Below the pieces are notes generated by a model. It was given only the letters and a program-made list of their open reading frames with translations, was not told the DNA's origin and ran no database searches. The translations under genes and the position numbers were made by a program. From Novosphingobium sp. Chol11 (lineage in GTDB: Bacteria; Pseudomonadota; Alphaproteobacteria; Sphingomonadales; Sphingomonadaceae), in the NCBI RefSeq assembly GCF_945870625.1, contig NZ_CAMBTS010000010.1, positions 1 through 50,000 of the forward strand: a stretch of DNA of 50,000 nt, read 5' to 3'. This document shows positions 34,069-43,770 of this stretch, in pieces (position 1 is the first letter of the stretch; the number at the start of each line of letters is the position of its first letter).

Positions 34069-35826
34069 ATGATGCGGAGGGATTTTGCAGCGATGTCTGA
34101 CATGAACGCCAAAGGGTATGACGGGGCGGGGCGGGCAAGTCCCGCCGACCTCGCAGCCAATGGCGCTGCGCCCGCCGTTCAACACGCTGCGCAGGCCGGA
34201 CCAAGCCCCAAGTCGGACAATGCGCGCCGTCCGATCGGCTATGTGCTTGAAGTTTCTGGTGCCGGCAGCGCGATCGCGCTTGATCTGCGGCGGCTGGATG
34301 AATGCATGGCGGACACCGATCCGTCGATCTCGCTGTCCGGGCAGGTTGGCAGCCAGATCAAAATTCGTGTTGGCAACGGCTGGCTGCTGGCCAGCGTGCG
34401 CACCCAGCGGCAGGACATGGCCGCTGGCAATGAGGGCGTGATCATCGCCCAGATCGACTTTCTGGGCGAAGGCGACGAAGAGCGCCTGACCAGCCGGATC
34501 TATGGTTTCCGCCGCGGCGTGACGCGTTATCCGGTGCCCGGCTCAGCGATCTATCCGGCAACCAGCCCTGATCTTCGGCAAATCTATGCCAGCGACGGCC
34601 GGACAAACATTACCATCGGCACGGTTTTCCCCACCCGCGACATCCGCGCCGGGCTTTATGTCGATGCTCTGCTGGGCAAGCATTTTGCGTTGCTGGGTTC
34701 CACCGGCACCGGCAAATCGACCAGCGCCGCGCTGATCCTGCACCGGATCTGCGAGCTTGCGCCCGAGGGTCACATCGTGATGATCGATCCCCACGGCGAG
34801 TATATGCAGGCCTTTCGCCACACCGGGCAACTGTTCGACGTCTCGAACCTGCAAATGCCTTATTGGCTGATGAATTTTGAGGAGCACTGCGAGGTATTTC
34901 TGACCTCGACCGGGACCGATCGCCAGGTCGATTCCGATATTCTTGCCAAGTGCATTCTTCAGGCCCGTCTGAAAAACCGTCTGGCCGAGCAGATCGGCAA
35001 GATCACCGTCGATTCGCCGATCCCTTACTTGCTCTCGGATCTGACCAATATCCTGCAAAACGAGATGGGCCGGCTCGACAAGGGGAACACCTCGGTCCCT
35101 TATCAGCGCATCCGCAGCAAGATCGAAGAGATCAAGGGCGATCCGCGCTATCAGTTCATGTTTTCCGGCATGCTGGTGGGCGACACCATGGCCGAATTCA
35201 TCGGCCGGGTTTTTCGTTTGCCCGCATTTGGCAAGCCGATCTCGATCATCGACGTTTCGGGCGTGCCGTCCGAGATTACCTCGACCGTCGTCGCCGTATT
35301 GTCGCGACTGGTGTTCGATTATGCAATCTGGGCGCGCGATGAAGAGACTCGCCCGGTCTTGCTGGTATGCGAGGAAGCGCACCGGTATGTGCCCAATGAA
35401 AAGACCGCCAGTGGTTCGTCGGTTGGCCGGATCCTCTCGCGCATTGCCAAGGAGGGCCGCAAATATGGCGTTTCGCTGGGTCTGATTACACAGCGCCCCT
35501 CAGACCTTGCCGAGGGCGTGCTTTCGCAATGCGGCACGATCATTGCGATACGCCTTAACAATGAACGCGATCAGGCGTTTGTGAAAGCGGCCATGCCCGA
35601 GGGCGCGCGCGGGTTTCTCGATGCGATCCCGGCCTTGCGCAACCGCGAATGCATCATTTGCGGCGAAGGCGTTTCAATCCCTATCCGCGTTTCGTTTGAT
35701 GACCTTGAGATGAATCTGCGCCCGGCTTCGGCCGATCCGTCGTTCTCGGAACTGTGGAGCCGCTCCGGCGGCGAAGACATGGCGGTGGAGCGCACCGTCC
35801 AGCGCTGGCGCGCGCAATCACGCTAA
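34069..35826 (+). CDS. HerA-like ATPase
   Basis: A 585-residue FtsK/HerA-superfamily ATPase. A HAS-barrel-like beta domain is at about 55-130, Walker A GSTGTGKS at 210-217, and MIDPHGEY follows. The DUF87 core continues with Walker B VLLVCEEAHRYVP at about 425 and the arginine/sensor region ITQRPSDLAEGVLSQC. Archaeal HerA works with NurA nuclease in DNA end resection, but no nurA is nearby. ATG at 34069 is preceded by GAGG; starts at 34072 or 34093 (after GGAGGG) are also possible. It stands alone as a transcription unit. Confidence 0.87.
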   Translation: MMRRDFAAMSDMNAKGYDGAGRASPADLAANGAAPAVQHAAQAGPSPKSDNARRPIGYVLEVSGAGSAIALDLRRLDECMADTDPSISLSGQVGSQIKIRVGNGWLLASVRTQRQDMAAGNEGVIIAQIDFLGEGDEERLTSRIYGFRRGVTRYPVPGSAIYPATSPDLRQIYASDGRTNITIGTVFPTRDIRAGLYVDALLGKHFALLGSTGTGKSTSAALILHRICELAPEGHIVMIDPHGEYMQAFRHTGQLFDVSNLQMPYWLMNFEEHCEVFLTSTGTDRQVDSDILAKCILQARLKNRLAEQIGKITVDSPIPYLLSDLTNILQNEMGRLDKGNTSVPYQRIRSKIEEIKGDPRYQFMFSGMLVGDTMAEFIGRVFRLPAFGKPISIIDVSGVPSEITSTVVAVLSRLVFDYAIWARDEETRPVLLVCEEAHRYVPNEKTASGSSVGRILSRIAKEGRKYGVSLGLITQRPSDLAEGVLSQCGTIIAIRLNNERDQAFVKAAMPEGARGFLDAIPALRNRECIICGEGVSIPIRVSFDDLEMNLRPASADPSFSELWSRSGGEDMAVERTVQRWRAQSR

Positions 35827-35860
35827 GGGCTGACCCAGCCCAATCGCGATCACTAAGGCG

Positions 35861-37342
35861 TCATGCTTGCGGGGCCATGCGACCGGCGCAATCGCCATCG
35901 GCGCTGGTTTCTTCCGAACCGGCGGTGTTCGGCAAAATCTGCGCCCGCTTACGCCATTCGGGGCGGTGATAGGCCAAAGCCGCCATCGCCACCGCCGCAA
36001 ACGAGCCAACCGGATAGGCCAGCCAGATCGCGTCTGCGCCGATTGCGGGATAGGCTAAGGCATAGAAACCCAGCCGAACCGGATAAAGCGCGGTGCCCAT
36101 GACGAACAGCGGGACGAGCACCACGCCGCCAGCACGCATCGCGCCGAACAGCATGACGGTGATTCCGAACATGATAAAGCTCCAACTGGCGAGCAGCTGG
36201 ATATGGCGGGCTAGCATCACCGTCTGTTCCTGACCGCCGAGGAACAGTTCCATCACCGACCGGTCGAAAACGGCGAGCAACACGGCCATCGCGCCGGTGA
36301 TGGCGAAGTGAAGGATCAGCGCCGCTCGGGTTACTTTATCGAGCCGGTCGGTCAGCCCCGCGCCAAGCGCCTGCGCCACCATGGCGCTGAGCGAGGCGGC
36401 AATCGCCATCGCTGGCATCTGCAGATAGGTCCACACCTGCAGCGAAGCGCCATATGCCGCGCTGGCCATCGCTCCCTCGCGGTTCACGAGGCCGATCATG
36501 ATCAGGCCAGCGGCGGCGATCATGAGCATTTGAGCGCCCATCGGCAAGCCTTTGCCCAGAATGAAGCGCATTTCATCGAGGCGCGGGCGGAGGAAGCCAA
36601 TTTCCGACCAGCCCAGCCGCACGGGCAAATTGCGCGCATAGACATAGAGCAACATGGCGGCCATCGCGGTGATCGAGGCAAGCGTGCTGGCCAGCGCTGA
36701 GCCTGCAATCCCGAGGCGGGGAAACGGCCCGATGCCCAGAATGAGCAGCGGATTGAGCGCAGTGTCCAGCACCACCGAAAGGACCATGAAGCGCAGCGAT
36801 GTGGCGGCATCGCCCGCACCGCGCAGGCCCATGCCGATGATCAGCGTCACCATGGCGGGCGGCAGCCCGATGAGAAGCACGCGCAGGTAAACGAGCGCGA
36901 GCGGAAAGATTTCGGGCGGGGTGGCCATTGCCCGCAGCAATTGCGGCGCAAACAACCATCCGGCCGGGGCGATGATCAGGGCCAAGCCGGTGCACAACGT
37001 GAGCGCGTTGGCGAACGTGAGCCGCGCGGCGGCGACATTGCCCGCGCCAAAAGCCTGGCCGACTTTGATCATCGCGGCCATGCCAAAGCCGAACACGGTC
37101 GCAAAGACGAGGAACATGATCACATTGGCGTTGGCCGTGGCCGCCAGCGCATTCGGCCCCAATGTGTGCCCGACCCAGATCGAATTGATTGATCCGCTGA
37201 GCGACTGGAGAATGTTGGAAGCCAGCGTGGGCGCTGAAAACATCAGCAAAGTGCGCAGGATCGGGCCTTGGTTGAGATCGCGGTAGCCGCTGCGGGTTGG
37301 CGACGGGCCGGCGCGCGCGACTGGGCTGTTCGCCAAGGTCAA
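35861..37342 (-). CDS. MATE family efflux transporter
   Basis: A 493-residue twelve-helix transporter. GPILRTLLMFSAPTLASNILQSLSGSINSIWVGH at the N-terminus and MGLRGAGDAATSLRFMV are typical of MATE pumps that expel cationic drugs against Na+ or H+. The apparent start is TTG at 37342, overlapping the stop of the yceD gene (TTGA), so reinitiation would drive its translation. The pump is the last gene of the operon with the bc1 chaperone and YceD, an unusual functional mix. Confidence 0.88.
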   Translation of the reverse strand: MTLANSPVARAGPSPTRSGYRDLNQGPILRTLLMFSAPTLASNILQSLSGSINSIWVGHTLGPNALAATANANVIMFLVFATVFGFGMAAMIKVGQAFGAGNVAAARLTFANALTLCTGLALIIAPAGWLFAPQLLRAMATPPEIFPLALVYLRVLLIGLPPAMVTLIIGMGLRGAGDAATSLRFMVLSVVLDTALNPLLILGIGPFPRLGIAGSALASTLASITAMAAMLLYVYARNLPVRLGWSEIGFLRPRLDEMRFILGKGLPMGAQMLMIAAAGLIMIGLVNREGAMASAAYGASLQVWTYLQMPAMAIAASLSAMVAQALGAGLTDRLDKVTRAALILHFAITGAMAVLLAVFDRSVMELFLGGQEQTVMLARHIQLLASWSFIMFGITVMLFGAMRAGGVVLVPLFVMGTALYPVRLGFYALAYPAIGADAIWLAYPVGSFAAVAMAALAYHRPEWRKRAQILPNTAGSEETSADGDCAGRMAPQA

Positions 37343-37854
37343 TCCGCCTTGCGCAGCGCGGCCAGCGCAGCGAACGGCCCGGCCGCAGCGGCTTGGTCCA
37401 GACCGTGTTTGGCGCGGAACGCGGCAGCGCCGGGCCCCTCGGCAAAGAGATCGATGGCCAGCGCGAGCGACTGTGCGACAGCCTCGCCCAGATCGAAAGC
37501 GGTTCCGTCATACTCGATATCGTCGCAATCTGCGGCGGTGATCTCGATCTCCTTGTCGGGCACGAGCGCGGTGACTTGGGGCACGAAGCGCAGTGTCACC
37601 GGCTCGTCGATACGGACGGGAAAGTCTTCGCCCGAGATCGCGCATGGCTGGATCACATCGGCGTTCAGCCGCCCCGAGGCGTTCACCACGTTTCCAGCGC
37701 GCAACAGGGCGATCTCAGCGCGCATCGCGGTGATGTGCGAAAGGCCGAACCGCGCCGCGAGTCGGCGCCGCGCCACTTTGTCCGGAACGATCACCACGGG
37801 CGCTTCGAGAATCTGCCGCACGTCGATCATCAGGCTGAATTCAGGCGCGTTCAC
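37339..37854 (-). CDS. yceD: YceD/DUF177 family protein
   Basis: A 171-residue DUF177 protein. The central ASGRLNADVIQPCAISGEDFPVRIDEPVTLRFVP and the acidic DCDDIEYDGTAFDLGEAVAQSLALAIDLF are diagnostic. The CxxC pair of many members is reduced to a single cysteine here (QPCAISG). E. coli YceD is required for normal 23S rRNA accumulation. Overlaps the upstream chaperone gene by four bases. In many bacteria it neighbours rpmF, which is not present here. Confidence 0.88.
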   Translation of the reverse strand: MNAPEFSLMIDVRQILEAPVVIVPDKVARRRLAARFGLSHITAMRAEIALLRAGNVVNASGRLNADVIQPCAISGEDFPVRIDEPVTLRFVPQVTALVPDKEIEITAADCDDIEYDGTAFDLGEAVAQSLALAIDLFAEGPGAAAFRAKHGLDQAAAAGPFAALAALRKAD

Positions 37855-38390
37855 CGGCCGATTTCTCCGGCCAGCACGCGGTATCCGGGGACCAGCGCGA
37901 GGCCTGCGGCCAAAGCGCGGGCGCGCTGCGCCGTCGCCAGCGGCGGCGCCGATGGCAGCAGCGAGACATTGCGCGCCACGGCCTCGACCATCGCCGCCTC
38001 GCCGCTGGAGAGGCCATCGCGGTACGCTCCCAGTCGTCCGCCCAGCGTGCTCATCAACTTGCCCATGTGCTTGCCCACCACATCCGCACCCACGCCTTGC
38101 TCGCGCATTTGGCCATCCATGTCTTCCACAAAAAGTTCGGTCAGGCGCACCGATGGCGCGATCAGCTCGGTCTCGCGCTCCATCCGAAGCAAGACCAGCG
38201 AGAGCACCAGAGTGATCATGTCAAAACGTCCGGCGAGCGTATCGGCGACCCCGCAATCGCGGTACCATTCCTTTTCGCGCGCGATTTCGACCACACGGTG
38301 CCACAATTCGCGCAGCGCGGCGCGGTCATCGCGCTGGAGGTCGTTCCTGGCATCCTGCCAGCGATTCAGCAGCCGGGCGAAAAGCGACAT
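37851..38390 (-). CDS. Ubiquinol-cytochrome c chaperone family protein
   Basis: A 179-residue protein of the CBP3/ubiquinol-cytochrome c chaperone family: LWHRVVEIAREKEWYRDCGVADTLAGRFDMITLVLSLVLLRME and FVEDMDGQMREQGVGADVVGKHMGKLMSTLGGRLGAY. Mitochondrial CBP3 assists cytochrome b maturation and bc1 assembly. The start is MSLFAR at 38390; the longer in-frame extension is unsupported. First gene of the chaperone-yceD-MATE operon. Confidence 0.9.
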   Translation of the reverse strand: MSLFARLLNRWQDARNDLQRDDRAALRELWHRVVEIAREKEWYRDCGVADTLAGRFDMITLVLSLVLLRMERETELIAPSVRLTELFVEDMDGQMREQGVGADVVGKHMGKLMSTLGGRLGAYRDGLSSGEAAMVEAVARNVSLLPSAPPLATAQRARALAAGLALVPGYRVLAGEIGR

Positions 38391-38499
38391 GGGCGGTGAT
38401 CCTTTTACGTGCACGGTCCGGTCAAGCGAGAATGTGCCAACCTCTCGCCAAACTGCCTCTCGCCAAGCGGCGGCATGCCTGCCATTGCGGGATTGCGCT

Positions 38500-38528
38500 T
38501 TGGACCTTATGGCTTGCCGCGATACTAT
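38500..38528 (+). promoter_or_regulatory. Candidate bamE promoter
   Basis: TTGGAC (38500-38505), a 17-base spacer and TACTAT (38523-38528), a good match to the housekeeping consensus. The predicted transcript start near 38535 leaves a leader of about 67 bases before bamE. Confidence 0.55.
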
Positions 38529-38564
38529 GCCGACCGCGCGATACAAAGGGGCGGTTTGGCAAAT

Positions 38565-38586
38565 GCCCCCATGGGGCGGGTTTTTT
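38565..38586 (+). terminator. Terminator-like hairpin in the bamE leader
   Basis: GCCCC (38565-38569), loop CAT, GGGGC (38573-38577), then GGG and six T residues (38581-38586). It lies between the predicted bamE promoter and the bamE ATG, on the coding strand, so it could attenuate bamE. The stem is only five base pairs with a tight loop, so termination would be inefficient at best. Confidence 0.4.
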
Positions 38587-38601
38587 GATGCGGAGTGATG
38601 C

Positions 38602-39108
38602 ATGCGCGTTTGGGCTCAGATGAAGCAAGCAGCGACAGCAGCGGCGTTGCTCGGGCTGGCGGTATCGGCTGCTGGCTGCGCAAACATCCGCGACCACCGC
38701 GGCTACCTGATCGACCCGGCGCTGACCAACACGGTGCAGCCGGGGGTGGACAACCGGTTTTCGGTCGAGCGCGCGTTGGGCCAGCCCACGTTCAAGAGCC
38801 AGTTCGGCAAGCCGACGTGGTATTATGTGTCGGTCGATACCCGCCAGCGCCCGTTTGCGCGACCGCGCACCAGCGCGCAAACCGTTCTGACAATCAATTT
38901 CGATGCCAAGGGCAATGTAACAAGCGTAGAACGCGGCGGCATGGAAAAGGTCGCGCGGATCAATCCCGACGGCCACAAAACCGCGACGCTTGGGCGCAAC
39001 CGCAGCTTCTTTGAGGATCTGTTCGGAAATATCGGATCGGTCGGGGCACTTCCCGGAGCCGGTCAGGGCGGCGGCGCACCCACCGGAACCGGCCCGAACG
39101 GCAGCTGA
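38602..39108 (+). CDS. bamE: Outer membrane protein assembly factor BamE
   Basis: A 168-residue SmpA/OmlA family lipoprotein. The signal peptide ends SAAGC with the lipidated Cys26, RGYLIDPALTNTVQPGVDNRFSVERALGQPTF follows, then WYYVSVDTRQRPFARPRT and VLTINFDAKGNV, all BamE features. A glycine-rich tail of about 30 residues (GALPGAGQGGGAPTG) ends the protein. It is an accessory lipoprotein of the BAM outer-membrane insertion complex. GGAG lies seven bases before the ATG at 38602. Confidence 0.92.
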   Translation: MRVWAQMKQAATAAALLGLAVSAAGCANIRDHRGYLIDPALTNTVQPGVDNRFSVERALGQPTFKSQFGKPTWYYVSVDTRQRPFARPRTSAQTVLTINFDAKGNVTSVERGGMEKVARINPDGHKTATLGRNRSFFEDLFGNIGSVGALPGAGQGGGAPTGTGPNGS

Positions 39109-39139
39109 TCGGCACTGCCAGGCTATCTGTATGGCCGCG

Positions 39140-39167
39140 CTTGAACGCCGCTTGCCGCATCCCATAT
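39140..39167 (+). promoter_or_regulatory. Heat-shock (RpoH) type promoter of hslV
   Basis: CTTGAA (39140-39145), a 14-base spacer and TCCCATAT (39160-39167) match the sigma-32 consensus CTTGAA-N(12-15)-CCCCATNT closely. The hslV ATG starts only eight bases after the last base of this -10, so transcription would begin at or within a base or two of the start codon. Confidence 0.6.
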
Positions 39168-39174
39168 CGGTTTC

Positions 39175-39762
39175 ATGGATACAAACAGGGCCAGCCACGG
39201 CCTGATCGAATGGCACGGAACCACCATTATCGGCGTCAAAAAGGGCGGCGTTACCGTTATTGCGGGCGATGGCCAGGTGTCGATGGGCAACACAGTGATG
39301 AAGCCCAATGCCCGCAAGGTGCGGCGGCTGGGCACGGCAGACGAACATGGCAAAGGCAAAGTGATCGCCGGTTTTGCCGGCGCGACAGCCGACGCCTTCA
39401 CGCTGTTCGAGCGCCTCGAACGCAAGCTGGAGCAGCATCGCGGCCAATTGATGCGCGCGGCGGTTGAGCTTGCGAAGGACTGGCGCACCGACAAGTACTT
39501 GCGCAATCTTGAGGCACTCATGATCGTGGCGGACGCCGAGACCATGCTGATCCTCACGGGCAACGGCGATGTGCTTGAGCCTGAAGGCGGCCCGGGCGGC
39601 CAGATCGCCGCGATCGGATCGGGCGGAAACTTTGCCTTGGCGGCGGCCAAAGCGCTCACCGACTACGAAGACGACGCGGAGAAGATTGCGCGCCGCGCCA
39701 TGCAGGTGGCCGCCGAAGTCTGCGTGTTCACCAACGACCGGGTCTCGGTCGAAGTTATCTGA
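39175..39762 (+). CDS. hslV: ATP-dependent protease subunit HslV (ClpQ)
   Basis: A 195-residue proteasome-like peptidase. The catalytic threonine is expected at Thr16 in WHGTTIIGV, exposed after removal of a 15-residue propeptide. [42 protein letters not shown] and [13 protein letters not shown] are family signatures. It forms the chamber capped by HslU, encoded 47 bases downstream. No Shine-Dalgarno-like sequence precedes the ATG, consistent with a leaderless mRNA from the overlapping heat-shock type promoter. Confidence 0.96.
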   Translation: MDTNRASHGLIEWHGTTIIGVKKGGVTVIAGDGQVSMGNTVMKPNARKVRRLGTADEHGKGKVIAGFAGATADAFTLFERLERKLEQHRGQLMRAAVELAKDWRTDKYLRNLEALMIVADAETMLILTGNGDVLEPEGGPGGQIAAIGSGGNFALAAAKALTDYEDDAEKIARRAMQVAAEVCVFTNDRVSVEVI

Positions 39763-39809
39763 ATTGAAGCTCCCCTCTCCGGCCGTGGCTGGAGCGCTCA
39801 AGGACCATC

Positions 39810-41111
<1,302 letters not shown>

Positions 41112-41161
41112 TGGCGCTTTGTTGCCTGTATGTTCCGTTTTAAAAGGGCGGGAGATCGAGC

Positions 41162-41563
41162 ATGGAATTGAGCGGTGGATGCCAATGCGGCGCAGTGCGT
41201 TATCGGGTAACGGCGGAACCTCAGCATGCCACGCTGTGTCATTGCAGCGATTGCCGCAAGAGCGCGGGCGCGCCGATGGTGGCTTGGGCTGGCTTTGCCG
41301 AGGCAGACTTTGCGGTGACAGCAGGTGAGCCAGTCACGTTCAATTCGTCTGGCGCGTCGTTTCGATCGTTTTGCGGCATGTGCGGCACCGGGCTGATTTT
41401 CCGCAATGACGAGATGCTGCCGGGCATTGTCGATATCCAGAGCGCCACGCTCGATGATCCAGAGCAATTGCCGCCCAGCGCACATATTCAGGCGCTGGAA
41501 GAACTCGCGTGGATGAAATCTGCGCACGAGTTGCCGCGGTTCGAGCGGTACCCGTCAGAATAG
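41162..41563 (+). CDS. GFA family zinc-binding protein
   Basis: A 133-residue protein with the full zinc-ligand set of the GFA (glutathione-dependent formaldehyde-activating) family: C7-x-C9, C26-x-C28-x2-C31 and C71-x2-C74, in GGCQCGAVRY, LCHCSDCRKSAG and SFCGMCGTGLIF. The fold is that of Gfa and CENP-V. Actual formaldehyde activity is doubtful for most members, and the substrate here is unknown. GGGAG precedes the ATG. Confidence 0.9.
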   Translation: MELSGGCQCGAVRYRVTAEPQHATLCHCSDCRKSAGAPMVAWAGFAEADFAVTAGEPVTFNSSGASFRSFCGMCGTGLIFRNDEMLPGIVDIQSATLDDPEQLPPSAHIQALEELAWMKSAHELPRFERYPSE

Positions 41564-41589
41564 GGCCGAGTGCCTGCCTGCGTCAGAGT

Positions 41590-43014
41590 TCAGGCAGGTA
41601 CAGGTGAACCAGCAGTGCCTTCAGATTTGAGATCGCGCGGCGCGACCTCTGCGATTGGCGCAAGCAAAGGGCGCAAGAAGGGCGCGGCCAGCCAAAATAC
41701 CAAACCGGCGCCGCTGCAGATCGCGGCGCTGAGTAGCCAGAATGGGCCCGGGGAGAGCGCCTCATACAGGCCGCCCATCCATCCGCTGATAAGGATGCCT
41801 GCCGCCACGGCCAGCATGTTGATCCCGACCAACGTGCCGCGCAGCGATGCTGGCGCGCGGGTCGCGTAAAGCCCGAGGATGACAGGTGCAAAGTACATGG
41901 CGCCGAAATTCGAAAACACATGAAACAGTAGCGGCAGGATAACCGGCGCGCGCCCTTGCGCATTGGCAAGCAATGGACCCGCCGCCAAAAGTGTCAGGCT
42001 TGCCCCAAACAGCACGCATCCGAATGCCAGCTTGCCAAACACATCCGGCTCACGCCCCCGTTCGGCCTGGCGCGCCCAGATCCACAGCACCAGCGGGATG
42101 AACAGGCCGGGCGCCAGCCCATCAAGCGCCTGAAACCATGGAACCGGGATGGTGAAACTGCCGAGCCGCAGGTCGACTGCATCGCGCAGCCACACGTTGT
42201 AGACGTTCCAGATCTGGGCCTGCGCGATCCAATAACACACGGCGAGCGGCCAGATCAGCAAGAGGGTTATCACCCTGCTCCGTTCGGCCTGGGTAAGCGG
42301 CGCGCGCGTGCCTTTTGCTGTCCGGTGCCGCGAAGATTCTGCCGGGAGCCACCGCTGGCCGCTCAAGTAAACGAGCAACCCGATCAGCATGCCGAAGCCC
42401 GAAACGGCGAAACCAGCGTGCCAGCCCCAGATCGCGGCAACCGTCCCGCTGGTAATGGGCGCGATGAACGCGCCGAAATTGATACCCATGTAGTAATACT
42501 GGAAGGCATTGACCTCGCGCGGGTCGCCATCTGCATAAAGCGATTTGACCTGCGCCGAGAGATTACCGCGCAGCAGGCCCGCGCCGCACATCAACAAGAC
42601 CAGCGCGATCAGGAAGGTTCGATCGAACGCCAGCGTGAAATGACCAGCCGTCATCAGCGCTGCGCCGCCGCTGACGGCCACCTTGCGCCCTGTCACGCGG
42701 TCGCCGATCCAGCCGCCCAGCAGCGGCAGACCGGTGACAAACGCATAATAATAACCAAAGGCCTGCACCGCCAGCGCCTGATTGCTGAGCGGCCCGCTCA
42801 TGCTTTCGAGCAGATTGCGGAAGGCGGCGAAGCCGATGAGAGTCGCCACCCGCTCTGGATGGAGGAGCAGATCGCCGGTCATGTCGAGCACCAGCATCGC
42901 CACCATGCCATGAAACGAGATGCGGTCCCACAGCTCGGTTCCGGCCAGCACCCATAGCCCGCGCGGCTGGCCGAACAGGTCGTCGGTTGGTGCAGGCACT
43001 GCTGGTTCAGCCAT
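41590..43014 (-). CDS. POT/PTR family peptide transporter
   Basis: A 474-residue proton-dependent oligopeptide transporter family member. The ELWDRISFHGM near residue 27 is a variant of the ExxERFxYY helix-1 motif, with Asp-Arg replacing Glu-Arg. GGWIGDRVTGRKVAVSGG and FYYGINFGA-like FQYYYMGINFGAFIAP match family motifs. The helix-1 change, and the low similarity of the C-terminal half, mean its substrate may not be di/tripeptides. Confidence 0.82.
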   Translation of the reverse strand: MAEPAVPAPTDDLFGQPRGLWVLAGTELWDRISFHGMVAMLVLDMTGDLLLHPERVATLIGFAAFRNLLESMSGPLSNQALAVQAFGYYYAFVTGLPLLGGWIGDRVTGRKVAVSGGAALMTAGHFTLAFDRTFLIALVLLMCGAGLLRGNLSAQVKSLYADGDPREVNAFQYYYMGINFGAFIAPITSGTVAAIWGWHAGFAVSGFGMLIGLLVYLSGQRWLPAESSRHRTAKGTRAPLTQAERSRVITLLLIWPLAVCYWIAQAQIWNVYNVWLRDAVDLRLGSFTIPVPWFQALDGLAPGLFIPLVLWIWARQAERGREPDVFGKLAFGCVLFGASLTLLAAGPLLANAQGRAPVILPLLFHVFSNFGAMYFAPVILGLYATRAPASLRGTLVGINMLAVAAGILISGWMGGLYEALSPGPFWLLSAAICSGAGLVFWLAAPFLRPLLAPIAEVAPRDLKSEGTAGSPVPA

Positions 43015-43105
43015 CGATCACGCCCTCTAGCAAGAAGTGAACGAAATTGGGGGGATTGCAAGGATTGGTGATGCGCGGCGGGCAACGCTGCCTTATAGGA
43101 CTGGC

Positions 43106-43306
43106 ATGTATCAGACCCCCGAAGACCGCCCGATCTATCGCCTGCTCACCGGAGCCGACGACCGCGCCTTTTGCGAGCGCGTGTCAGAAGCCTTGATCGA
43201 AGGCTGGCGGCTGTATGGCTCGCCGACGATCACGTGGGACGAGGAAGCTGGCTGCATGAAAGCAGCGCAAGCGGTGGTCTGGCACGAGGCGGACGTGGTC
43301 AAATAG
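43106..43306 (+). CDS. DUF1737 domain protein
   Basis: A 66-residue protein, MYQTPEDRPIYRLLTG at the start followed by FCERVSEALIEGWRLYGSPTITWD and a C-terminal AAQAVVWHE, which is the complete DUF1737 domain. The family usually sits on its own in small proteins of unknown function. AGGA precedes the ATG. The stop is two bases before the GTG of the acetyltransferase gene, so they should be cotranscribed. Confidence 0.85.
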   Translation: MYQTPEDRPIYRLLTGADDRAFCERVSEALIEGWRLYGSPTITWDEEAGCMKAAQAVVWHEADVVK

Positions 43307-43308
43307 CG

Positions 43309-43770
43309 GTGGCGCAGGTTCGGCGGCTGGGGACAGGCGATCTTGCCACATTGCGCGCCATAAATGCCTTGTTTGCCGCCGCTTTTGAAGACCATGCGAG
43401 CTATTCCGCCCATTCGCCGCCCGACGCCTACCTTATGCGGTTGCTTGGCCGCGAACAATTCGTGGCGCTGATCGCTGAACAGGACGGCGCGGTTGTTGGC
43501 GCACTTGTCGGGTATGAGCTTGAAAAGTTCGAACAGGCGCGCAGCGAGTTCTACATTTATGATCTCGCGGTGGCACAATCCGCGCGCCGCCAAGGCATTG
43601 CCACAGACTTGATTGCGCATCTGGCAGAGATCGCGCAGAAGCGCGGCGCAAGCGTGATCTTCGTGCAGGCTGACTATGACGATCCGCCGGCCATTGCGCT
43701 CTATGCCAAGCTTGGCACCCGTGAAGAGGTCTTGCACTTCGATATTGCAGTCAAAGCGCCGCTTCGCTGA
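43309..43770 (+). CDS. AAC(3)-I-like GNAT acetyltransferase
   Basis: A 153-residue GNAT protein from a GTG at 43309. The core FEQARSEFYIYDLAV, RRQGIATDLI, VIFVQADYDDPPAIALYAKLG and REEVLHFDI closely follow the aminoglycoside 3-N-acetyltransferase AAC(3)-I family as I recall it, and the length is the same. The acetyl-CoA loop is RRQGIA. Base composition is like its neighbours and no integron or transposon features are nearby, so it looks like a resident chromosomal gene. Whether it acts on aminoglycosides is inference. Its last 20 bases overlap the convergent ABC exporter gene. Confidence 0.82.
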   Translation: MAQVRRLGTGDLATLRAINALFAAAFEDHASYSAHSPPDAYLMRLLGREQFVALIAEQDGAVVGALVGYELEKFEQARSEFYIYDLAVAQSARRQGIATDLIAHLAEIAQKRGASVIFVQADYDDPPAIALYAKLGTREEVLHFDIAVKAPLR

